From NCBI RefSeq assembly GCF_033095985.1, contig NZ_AP026802.1:434001-498000 (forward strand): a stretch of 64,000 nt of DNA, read 5' to 3'. Below, piece after piece: positions 20,926 to 28,053 of this stretch. Made by a program: the position numbers and the translations under genes. The notes beneath the pieces were generated by a model, which saw only the letters and a program-made list of their open reading frames with translations, made no database searches and was not told where the DNA came from. Source of the DNA: Xylocopilactobacillus apicola. Its GTDB lineage: Bacteria; Bacillota; Bacilli; Lactobacillales; Lactobacillaceae. The stretch's first letter is position 1. The number at the start of each line of letters is the position of its first letter.

Positions 20926-23058
20926 GTGATTAAATTCACTCCTTATTTTAAAATCATGAAGAAAATCACAAAAATCTGTCTATTATTCGCACTTGTTTTC
21001 GCATTGTTGATCACAGTAAACATTTTTCAGACGAGAGATGAAATTGAGCTTGAACAAGCGGAGAAGACAAGTAATTCATTTCAGATGCAATTTAAAGATT
21101 CCCGTTTAACCAGCGATCAGGTGCTAAAAATTTTTAATCAAGAAAGCCGTAAATATGGTCTATCTTTTATTAAGGATACGCAAGATTCTAAAAACGGACA
21201 AGTTAAATCGGTAATTTTCAACCAAAAAAGTTTCCCCAATGCTCATTTTCGTTTGCCAGAGGGAAATCTATTTAAAGACGGTCGAGAGGTATACGCCAGC
21301 TATCCTGTGAATAATCGGACGCGGCAGATCCCAACATTTTCTAAAGCTAACAGGATTAAGATTCAAAGCTTGACCAAATTTTTTGAAGATAAATCTCTTT
21401 CAGTAAATGGTACCTACACAGTAATTTTACCGAATGATTTAAACCAGACGAAAATTAAAAAAATTATTGCAGCAGATTTAGGCGAAGAGAGTTCAGCACT
21501 CTATGCTAAGCAAAGCGGTAAAGTCGTGGGCTACGTTAATCGAAATCTGATGCTGTTGGTGGGATTGGTCGTTTTGACCCTTTTGGTTTTGGGAATGACA
21601 ATCATCTATCTGCCGCTATCTGACTTGAAAACTATCGGTGTCAAAAAACTCAATGGTTATAGCAATATGGCAATTCTTTGGGATTACTTGCGGTTTAACG
21701 TTATTATGATGTTAGTAGTAATTATTGTAACGATGGTTGGTTCGATTGGTTATTTTTCCTATCTGCCGTCAAATTTTCTTCCGAGCCTCATTGCTGTTCA
21801 GCTTCTGATGCTTCTATTTTATTTATCATTGAATATAATCACTTATTTAGTAATTACTCAAGTAACAATCGGACGGCTGTTAAAAGATTTCTTAGATTTT
21901 AAATTCGGTAATTATTTGAGCTACGTTGTTAAATTTGTTTTTATGATTTTTACGACCTTTGTTTTGTTGCAAACAGGACAACAATATAAAAATTTGCAGA
22001 ATCAATTGAAAACCGAACGAGATCTTGAAAAATACGGAAACGTATTGACCGTAGATCTTTTGTTGGAAACAGGTCTTGCGGGAGAGGAGGGGCTGAGCAA
22101 TAGTCCGCATTATTTGGCTGAAACTCATCGCTTTTTCAAAAAATTAGAAACAAAAACTCAAGCCCAATATTTTAATGCTAAGACGATTAAGCCGCACTTA
22201 GAATTTGCTGCAGATAAATCCTTATTTAAGGAGAATGAAGAATTTTCTTACATCTCAGTTAATCAAAATTATTTAAAAACCTTATCTAGTCCAATTGCTA
22301 AAGAAACTGCAACTTCAAAGGAACGATTGTTTTTGGTGCCGCAAGAACTGGCAAATGATCGGCGAGTTAAAGTAATTTGCCAAAATATTATGAATATTCT
22401 TACGGATAATCAAGCTAAAGATTCTAAAGTGATTATCAAACCGTATTCTGAGCCACTTCAATTGATTAATTTTAATCCTACATTTCCTAGAAATTTACAA
22501 AATCCAATAATTGGAGTATTCAATGATCAAAACATGACGATGATTGAAAAATCTTTCTTAAGCGGGACGGGAGTGAATTCCTCTCCCTACCGCATAAAGA
22601 ATACTCCCGAAAATTTGCGCAAAATTGAGCAAGCAATCAAAGAGTTGAATTATTCAGGATTTAATTTGAAATTCTCGACGGTAAATTCAATTCTTAGTGA
22701 TAACACTGCAGGTGCGCTTGGGTCTTTGCACATAGTCCTCGGGATCATAATTGTGACGTTTGTTTTTGGAGTTTTAGCTTCCATCTTGCTACTAGCTTGT
22801 TATCTGCAGACTGCCAAGAAACAAATCGCGGTTAGAAAACTTTTGGGTTGGAAATTGTTTGATAGCTATAAAGATCCGTGTATTTTACTTGGAATAATTT
22901 ATGTAATCCAAGTGTTTATTCTGATTGTTTTTCAAAAGTCTTGGCTCTCGCTTTTCTTGGGCGTCTCGCTTATTGTGATTGACGTTGTGACGTCATTTCT
23001 CGCTCTTAAGATTCAGGAAAGTAGAAAATTGTCATTAGTATTGAAAGGTGAAGAATGA
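20926..23058 (+). CDS. Bacteriocin-associated integral membrane protein (DUF1430-like, FtsX-type permease)
   Basis: 710 residues: a first helix at about residues 15-32, an extracellular region to about 205, a bundle of four or so helices (about 210-350), a second extracellular region, and three C-terminal helices. This matches the permeases found beside lactococcin 972-type bacteriocins and their ATPases. Start GTG 20926 has AAGGAGG at 20911-20917; the nearby ATG is out of frame. It overlaps the ATPase gene by four bases. It probably exports or gives immunity to a peptide, under Rgg control. The bacteriocin gene itself is not obvious nearby. Confidence 0.75.
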   Translation: MIKFTPYFKIMKKITKICLLFALVFALLITVNIFQTRDEIELEQAEKTSNSFQMQFKDSRLTSDQVLKIFNQESRKYGLSFIKDTQDSKNGQVKSVIFNQKSFPNAHFRLPEGNLFKDGREVYASYPVNNRTRQIPTFSKANRIKIQSLTKFFEDKSLSVNGTYTVILPNDLNQTKIKKIIAADLGEESSALYAKQSGKVVGYVNRNLMLLVGLVVLTLLVLGMTIIYLPLSDLKTIGVKKLNGYSNMAILWDYLRFNVIMMLVVIIVTMVGSIGYFSYLPSNFLPSLIAVQLLMLLFYLSLNIITYLVITQVTIGRLLKDFLDFKFGNYLSYVVKFVFMIFTTFVLLQTGQQYKNLQNQLKTERDLEKYGNVLTVDLLLETGLAGEEGLSNSPHYLAETHRFFKKLETKTQAQYFNAKTIKPHLEFAADKSLFKENEEFSYISVNQNYLKTLSSPIAKETATSKERLFLVPQELANDRRVKVICQNIMNILTDNQAKDSKVIIKPYSEPLQLINFNPTFPRNLQNPIIGVFNDQNMTMIEKSFLSGTGVNSSPYRIKNTPENLRKIEQAIKELNYSGFNLKFSTVNSILSDNTAGALGSLHIVLGIIIVTFVFGVLASILLLACYLQTAKKQIAVRKLLGWKLFDSYKDPCILLGIIYVIQVFILIVFQKSWLSLFLGVSLIVIDVVTSFLALKIQESRKLSLVLKGEE

Positions 23059-23690
23059 TAATAGAAATTAAAGATCTTGTAAAAGAATTTGACCATCACA
23101 AAATATTTGATCGATTTAATCTTGAGGTAGAACAAGGTGAATTAATTGCACTAACTGGTCCGAGTGGATCGGGGAAAAGTACATTGTTAAACATCTTGGG
23201 TTTGATCGATAACTTTGATAGTGGTTCATATCGGCTTTTTGATGAAGAAAATATCAAAGTTAATTCTAAACGGGCGGGCAAAATAATTCGTGAAAGAATC
23301 AGTTATTTGTTTCAAAATTTTGCTCTGATTGACTCAGCGACAGTTGAAGATAACCTATTAATGGCTCTAAAGTACCGCAAAGAGTCGAGGCAGGCCAAAA
23401 AAAAGATCATCACTCAGTCTCTTAAGAGTGTCGGACTAGATGGATATGAAGGTAAGAAAGTTTTTTCGTTGTCGGGCGGTGAGCAGCAACGAGTTGCGAT
23501 CGCGCGGGTGTTAATTAAACAGAGTGATTTGGTACTTGCTGACGAACCAACTGGTTCTCTCGATTCCAAAAATCGTAATGAAGTTCTTGAATTGCTGATG
23601 AATATCCATAAGGAAGGTAAAACGGTAATCATTGTTACTCACGATCAATTTGTTGCCGATAGCTGTCAGCGAGTTATTTCCATTGGATAA
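23055..23690 (+). CDS. ABC transporter ATP-binding protein (MacB/SalX-type)
   Basis: 211-residue ATPase with Walker A G-P-S-G-S-G-K-S-T (about residue 36), Q-loop, signature L-S-G-G-E-Q-Q-R, Walker B L-V-L-A-D-E-P-T-G-S-L-D and H-loop T-H-D. This form pairs with FtsX-like permeases, here the 710-residue protein encoded upstream. Both genes form one translationally coupled unit. The stop at 23688-23690 overlaps the TTG of a 26-codon ORF. Confidence 0.9.
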   Translation: MIIEIKDLVKEFDHHKIFDRFNLEVEQGELIALTGPSGSGKSTLLNILGLIDNFDSGSYRLFDEENIKVNSKRAGKIIRERISYLFQNFALIDSATVEDNLLMALKYRKESRQAKKKIITQSLKSVGLDGYEGKKVFSLSGGEQQRVAIARVLIKQSDLVLADEPTGSLDSKNRNEVLELLMNIHKEGKTVIIVTHDQFVADSCQRVISIG

Positions 23691-23763
23691 TAGGCAACGC
23701 CTCGATATTTTAAGCATAAGTACTTTCGTTCCGCTGGCTGATCGTGGTCAGGAGACGGCTTAA
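23683..23763 (+). CDS. Possible 26-residue leader peptide ORF
   Basis: TTG at 23683, inside the end of the ATPase gene, opens a 26-codon frame rich in polar residues (M-D-N-R-Q-R-L-D-I-L-S...) that ends with TAA at 23761-23763. The next codon in the same frame is the ATG of the following small membrane protein. There is no clear ribosome site of its own, so expression would depend on coupling to the ATPase gene. It may be a coupled leader or the detached N-terminus of a once longer protein. Confidence 0.3.
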   Translation: MDNRQRLDILSISTFVPLADRGQETA

Positions 23764-23928
23764 ATGAATAAATTTCTGAAAGATATTTTAATATTTTTGG
23801 GCGGGTTACTCGCGATCTTAGCCCTATTCCTTAGCTTGGTGCATAACAGCGTTACTGATCGGATTAATCCTTTGATCAAAGAAGAAACCAGCTACGCGCA
23901 AGTGCCGCTCAAAACGCAAGATTATTGA
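23764..23928 (+). CDS. Small single-pass membrane protein, 54 residues
   Basis: One hydrophobic helix at about residues 8-26 follows a short basic N-terminus; the remaining 28 residues are polar and would lie outside. AGGAG at 23751-23755 is eight bases from the ATG. It sits directly downstream of the bacteriocin-type ATPase, so it may be a small immunity or accessory protein of that operon. I recognise no family. Confidence 0.55.
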   Translation: MNKFLKDILIFLGGLLAILALFLSLVHNSVTDRINPLIKEETSYAQVPLKTQDY

Positions 23929-23954
23929 TTTGATTGCAATGGCAAGAAATTTAT

Positions 23955-23983
23955 TTACCAGATTTTTAGTAATGTGCTATAAT
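23955..23983 (+). promoter_or_regulatory. Extended -10 promoter before the broken hydrolase gene
   Basis: TTACCA (23955-23960) and TGCTATAAT (TATAAT at 23978-23983) are spaced by 17 bases, with the TG extension. Transcription would start close to 23990. Confidence 0.6.
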
Positions 23984-23989
23984 TAAACA

Positions 23990-25098
23990 TTGTTTTCTCC
24001 TATGTTATTTTTTTTAGATTTTTATTTCTTTAAGTATATTTTACAGTTTTTCAAAACTGTTGTGAAGATTTTAAGTATAAATAGCGGTGAGAAAAAGGAT
24101 GAATCTACTTATTCTGAACCAGTAGATGTCGAATCAAACAATGCACAAAATCAACTAAACGAAAGTAACGTTGAAGAAAAGAGAGGAACAAGTGAAAATA
24201 AAACATCAGAATCTGAGTTAACTAATAAAGATAAAACGCAGTCAAGTCAGAGAAATGTTGAAATTGTTAGTAGATCGAACAATAAAAATCTAAATCTAAG
24301 TGAGCAAAATCCTAATCTTCATCCAGAAGTTATACGTTTTGCATATGATTTAGAAGTAAAGAAAGATAAGATTGATCCAAACAAAAATACTTTTGAAACC
24401 TACTCTGCTAATTATAAAAAAGGATTTAACTCTTTTTTATCCTTAAGAACGATTATGGACCCAGAGTTAAGCTATACGGATTGGTTTGAAAAGTTTTGTA
24501 ATAATGGGGCAAATCCAGAAGGTGTTGGATATTCATCTTCTTCTAATTTATTAACACGGAAAAAACTTTCAAGAGAACAACTTGCAAATGCTCAACGATT
24601 CAGAAATGATCTTAGAAAAGGTGACATTGTAGTAGTTACAACTGGAGCAATGGGTCATGCAGAAATTGCAACAACCAGAAATTATTTACTTGAGATATCT
24701 GGAAGCGGAAATGTTCAGGATTGGTTTTGGGGAACCTTACATAATAATAATCAATACGTAATCGAAGACTGGATATTTCTCATTGGGTATGCCCTTGATG
24801 GTAGCAGGGCTAGGAATTATATTAGCGAAAAACAGAAATATATAGACTAAATAATTCGTATATGGCGAATCAAGTAGCAAACTGGGCAGATTCACATTTC
24901 TTTAATACTAATCATGGTTCGTATAGAAATATTAATATAACTTATCAGTTGACTCCACAAGCATTCTGGTATGGTTCAGGAAATGCCAGTGTAGTGAATC
25001 CAACCGCAGTTAAATCTAACTGGATTTTACCGTATAATTTACCTTATATGTTTAATAACTATGGAGGATACTCTGTAAGAAAGGTTGGAACGTATTAA
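23990..25098 (+). pseudogene. YiiX/NlpC-P60-like permuted cysteine hydrolase, disrupted
   Basis: The first frame (23990-24850, TTG start or ATG at 24002) gives a hydrophobic N-terminus, a Ser/Asn/Glu/Lys-rich linker to about residue 105, then a domain with R-K-G-D-I-V-V-V and G-H-A-E-I-A-T, the histidine strand of permuted papain-like hydrolases. The second half continues in another frame (from about 24826; T-E-I-Y-R-L-N-N then W-A-D-S-H-F-F-N and I-L-P-Y-N-L-P-Y), as expected after one frameshift at about 24810-24826. The segment that should hold the catalytic cysteine, before A-F-W-Y-G-S-G-N, is also missing. AT content is higher than in neighbours. Inactivation is probable. Confidence 0.65.
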
Positions 25099-25100
25099 AA

Positions 25101-25700
25101 ATGAAAAAATTGAAGTGGCTTCTGATTTTGTTAATTTTAATGATAGGTATTGGAGTAGCTGTTTATCATATGCAAAAGAATCGTGCGGAGAAAAAAGCGT
25201 ATGAAGTATTAAGTACTTTAGTTCCCCGCAATAAACAAATTAAACTCAAAATCACTACTCCTGGAAATGGGTTGCGGCTGTTTCCAGAGTCATATGATTT
25301 TGCTGTTACTACCAAGGAAGACTATAATCATTGGCGGAGCGTGGTCGTAAAAAGGAAACATTTCTTAAGTCCAGGAACTGGTGATAACCAGATGAAAGAA
25401 CTAATAAACGATCCAAATAACTGTGAAATTATCTATAAAACTACTCAAACCGTAAAAAGGGGCAAGCCAGATGACGATATTATGATGATTTATGGTGATG
25501 ACGGATTTATCAATAGCCATTATCCGTCGAATTCACCTTATACAAATCAACGTCATTTTAAAACTTGGAATCAGGCTTTAAAACACATGTATGATAATTT
25601 TTCTTGCCTTCCGAGTAACGAAGAACTTGTGAGCAAGTGGGATTTTCCGTCAAAAACCGTTAAAGAGCTAGCGGAATATCGGAAATCTCTTAATAAATAA
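25101..25700 (+). CDS. Membrane-anchored protein of unknown function
   Basis: 199 residues with a basic start, a single hydrophobic helix (about residues 5-23) acting as anchor or uncleaved signal, and a polar extracellular domain. No lipobox cysteine is present. It follows the broken YiiX-like gene by two bases and probably belonged to the same transcript, ending at a terminator. I recognise no family. Base composition is AT-rich like its upstream neighbour. Confidence 0.6.
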   Translation: MKKLKWLLILLILMIGIGVAVYHMQKNRAEKKAYEVLSTLVPRNKQIKLKITTPGNGLRLFPESYDFAVTTKEDYNHWRSVVVKRKHFLSPGTGDNQMKELINDPNNCEIIYKTTQTVKRGKPDDDIMMIYGDDGFINSHYPSNSPYTNQRHFKTWNQALKHMYDNFSCLPSNEELVSKWDFPSKTVKELAEYRKSLNK

Positions 25701-25708
25701 TATCTTGG

Positions 25709-25733
25709 AGTCATGATTTTTTATGGCTTTTTC
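25709..25733 (+). terminator. Terminator after the 25101-25700 gene
   Basis: AGTCAT pairs with ATGGCT (one wobble) around an eight-base T-rich loop, followed by five T residues. Confidence 0.6.
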
Positions 25734-25923
25734 TTGTTATAAATCGCTGAAAAAAAGGGCGGCATTATATCGTACAGCATCGGATATTTTTTCGAGATGT
25801 TATTTAAGTTTCCCAAAAATTCAGGTTAAGACAGTGGTTCTTCCCGAATTTTTCCTGGTGATTAACTAAAAACTAGCAGCATTTTTCTCTCCATTAAGGT
25901 AAAATAAAACGATAGAATCAATG

Positions 25924-26015
25924 CCAATAAGTGTTAAAGGGGTTGGTGGCCTCCATTGTAACGGACAGGTGATAATTTCATCAGTAATTAGCGGAGGGAA
26001 CACTTATTTTGGAGG
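25924..26015 (+). promoter_or_regulatory. Candidate riboswitch-like translational switch before MFS gene
   Basis: Between 25734 and 26022 there is no convincing gene. AATAAGTGTT (25926-25935) pairs perfectly with AACACTTATT (25999-26008), closing a domain about 80 bases long. Inside, CCTCC (25950-25954) pairs with GGAGG (25993-25997), and TGAT (25970-25973) with ATCA (25980-25983). The same CCTCCA can instead pair with TGGAGG (26010-26015), the ribosome site of the exporter gene, extended by two wobble pairs. The two pairings are mutually exclusive, the logic of a translational switch. I do not match it to a named riboswitch class. A weak -10 TAAAAT lies at 25900-25905. Confidence 0.5.
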
Positions 26016-26022
26016 TTTATTC

Positions 26023-27471
26023 ATGGCAGGCAAGAAAATTGCGGGCCGCGGTGTTGTCATGGTCGCGGTCTTTATCGCCACTTTTATGACAAGCGTGGAG
26101 GTGACGATTGTCACCACTGCGTTGCCGTCAATTATTAGTTCGCTGCATGGGTTGGCAGCACAAAGTTGGATTATGAGCGCCTATTTATTGACGATGGCTA
26201 TCACAACTCCGATTTATGGTAAGCTCGCCGATTCTTGGGGACGGCAAAAGATTTTTCAATGGGGCGTTGTGGTCTTCACGCTCGGTTCGCTTTTTAGCGG
26301 GCTAGCGCCAAACATGGGGTTGCTGATTGCGGCTCGGGCGCTGCAGGGCATTGGTGCGGGAGCAGTGATGCCCCTGACTTTCACGATCATCGCCGATTAC
26401 TATGATTTTCAAGAGCGTGCCAAGGTCTTAGCATTTAATAACACCGCTTGGGCGCTCTCGGCTCTTGTTGGACCGATGATCGGCGGATTTCTAGTCGACA
26501 ATTTGTCCTGGCACTGGGTCTTCTTTGTCAACGTCCCGCTTGGGATTTTGGTTTTTATCTTGATTCAAGTAGCTTATCGAAACGACAATTTCACGCCGGA
26601 AAAACTAAAAATGGACACAATGGGCATCGTTTGGTTATCGGCTGCATTGATTAGTCTACTGTTGGGCGTTGAGTTTCTCGCAAGTTCTTTGCCACTCAGC
26701 TTTGGCTTGTTCGTCGTTACTTTAGTTACTCTTTACTTGTTTATCCGCACGGAAAAAAGAGTCGCTGACCCTTTGATTTCGCCGAAAATGTTCGCTAATC
26801 GCACTTTTTCTATTCAAATTGCAACGACCACGATTTTAAGCGGCGTCTTGATGGGCTATGAAGCATATTTTCCAATCTGGCTCCAGGCTTTGTATCGAGT
26901 TAATGCAACTAAGGCGGGACTAGTGGTGACTTCAAGTTCTTTGATGTGGTTGGTCGCATCGTTTTTTGTCGGGGCGCTGATTAGTCATTTTATTCCGAAA
27001 AAAATCAGTTTATTCGCCCTGACGATTCTTCTGATTTCTTATTTTTCACTTTGTTTTGCCAGTCTTGAGTTTCCGATCTGGCTGTTTTATGTGATTGCAA
27101 TGGTCAACGGCGCGTGCATCGGGACAGTCAACAATATGAATTTAATTTTGGCTCAGCAGTTGGCGCCCGCCGAGATGATGGGTTCGGCTTCTTCGATCGT
27201 GACTTTGGGCAGGTCGCTCGGGCAGACCGTAATGAACGGAGTTTACGGCACGATTTTAAATATTGTGATCAATGCCACACGCGGGTCAATTCCATTTGCC
27301 AAGATTAATGAAGTGATCAGCTCCAGCTCCTCGTCCGCTCGCCCTGATCCTGCGATGGCGCAGGTGATCTTGAATGGACTGCACGGAATTTATATCTCAG
27401 CGACGGTGATTTTGGTTATTTGTTGGCTTTATAACATGACCGATCCACTCAAGGAAATTGTTAAAGAGTAA
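26023..27471 (+). CDS. MFS multidrug exporter, DHA2 (EmrB/QacA) family
   Basis: 482 residues with about fourteen membrane segments, the DHA2 layout of proton-driven drug exporters. Motif A (G-K-L-A-D-S-W-G-R-Q-K) lies between helices 2 and 3, and the antiporter motif C region (A-L-V-G-P-M-I-G-G-F-L) is in helix 5. ATG 26023 has GGAGG seven bases upstream; an earlier in-frame ATG at 25921 lies in the structured leader and has no ribosome site. Substrate unknown. Regulation is probably through the leader RNA. Confidence 0.9.
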   Translation: MAGKKIAGRGVVMVAVFIATFMTSVEVTIVTTALPSIISSLHGLAAQSWIMSAYLLTMAITTPIYGKLADSWGRQKIFQWGVVVFTLGSLFSGLAPNMGLLIAARALQGIGAGAVMPLTFTIIADYYDFQERAKVLAFNNTAWALSALVGPMIGGFLVDNLSWHWVFFVNVPLGILVFILIQVAYRNDNFTPEKLKMDTMGIVWLSAALISLLLGVEFLASSLPLSFGLFVVTLVTLYLFIRTEKRVADPLISPKMFANRTFSIQIATTTILSGVLMGYEAYFPIWLQALYRVNATKAGLVVTSSSLMWLVASFFVGALISHFIPKKISLFALTILLISYFSLCFASLEFPIWLFYVIAMVNGACIGTVNNMNLILAQQLAPAEMMGSASSIVTLGRSLGQTVMNGVYGTILNIVINATRGSIPFAKINEVISSSSSSARPDPAMAQVILNGLHGIYISATVILVICWLYNMTDPLKEIVKE

Positions 27472-27515
27472 AAGTTTCAAGGCAAATGCTGTAGAGATTT
27501 TTTGAAAGACATTTA

Positions 27516-27550
27516 AAAACGACCCTCAAAAAAGATGAAGGTCGTTTTTT
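27516..27550. terminator. Terminator between MFS gene and ArsC-like gene
   Basis: AAAACGACC pairs with GGTCGTTTT around a long loop and is followed by T residues; the opposite strand also ends in T residues, serving the convergent gene. Confidence 0.75.
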
Positions 27551-27905
27551 AGAGCAATTTTTCTTCCCACTCAGCTTCTTTAAAGCCGACGAGAACGAAG
27601 TCGGAGCCGATCACGAGCGGTCTTTTAACCAGCATGCCGTCAGTCGCCAAGATTGTCAAAAGTTCATCTTCGCTGGCGGTACCGATTTTGTCCTTTAGAT
27701 TTAGCTCGCGGTATTTCTGCCCCGACGTATTGAAGAATCTTTTGAGCGGATAATCTGACTTGTGGTACCAAGCCTCTAACTCGGCTTTGGTTGGATTATT
27801 TGTCTTGATGTTTCGATCTTGATACTCAATGTTGTGATCGTTTAACCATTTCAATGCTTTCTTACAAGTGCTGCATGGCGGATATTGTAAAACTGTTATT
27901 TTCAT
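27549..27905 (-). CDS. ArsC/Spx-family thioredoxin-fold protein
   Basis: 118 residues of the ArsC/YffB/Spx thioredoxin-like group. The C-x-x-C motif P-C-S-T-C is at residues 10-14, and the cis-proline region is K-R-P-L-V-I near residue 94. Spx proteins carry C-x-x-C and bind RNA polymerase, whereas arsenate reductases keep a single catalytic cysteine with downstream arginines; the W-Y-H-K-S-D-Y-P-L-K-R-F-F-N segment is closer to the YffB/arsenate reductase-like group. A redox function is likely, arsenate reduction unproven. AGAGG precedes the ATG. Confidence 0.8.
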   Translation of the reverse strand: MKITVLQYPPCSTCKKALKWLNDHNIEYQDRNIKTNNPTKAELEAWYHKSDYPLKRFFNTSGQKYRELNLKDKIGTASEDELLTILATDGMLVKRPLVIGSDFVLVGFKEAEWEEKLL

Positions 27906-27962
27906 TGTTTCACCTCTGGTTTAATTATAGCAGGATAAGAGGTAATTCAGAATATTAAATAG

Positions 27963-28047
27963 TTTTTTTCGGATTTTAAATATACTATAGATAAGAGATT
28001 TGGTATACTATGAGTAATTAATTACAGTCGAATTTTTTTCAAAGGAG
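27963..28047 (+). promoter_or_regulatory. Duplicated promoter of WxL surface gene, copy 1
   Basis: The strand contains two TATACTAT elements 23 bases apart (27981-27988 and 28004-28011). The second lies in TTGGTATACT, an extended -10. The ribosome site AAAGGAG is at 28041-28047. The whole segment, and coding sequence to 28145, is identical to 51236-51418 upstream of the second WxL gene apart from T-run length, so both genes should respond to the same regulator. Confidence 0.65.
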
Positions 28048-28053
28048 ATGACG

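Noticed and set aside
20861-20929. 22-codon frame before the DUF1430-like permease as a bacteriocin
   Set aside because: No ribosome site, and its end contains the ribosome site of the next gene; kept only as a possibility in the findings.
25921-26022. N-terminal extension of the MFS exporter from ATG 25921
   Set aside because: There is no ribosome site, the extra residues are glycine-rich without membrane character, and the stretch is better explained as a folded RNA leader.
27981-28011. Inverted repeat/transposon end at the duplicated WxL promoter
   Set aside because: The TATACTAT elements are direct, not inverted, no target-site duplication or transposase is present, and the identity continues into the coding sequence as expected for gene duplication.
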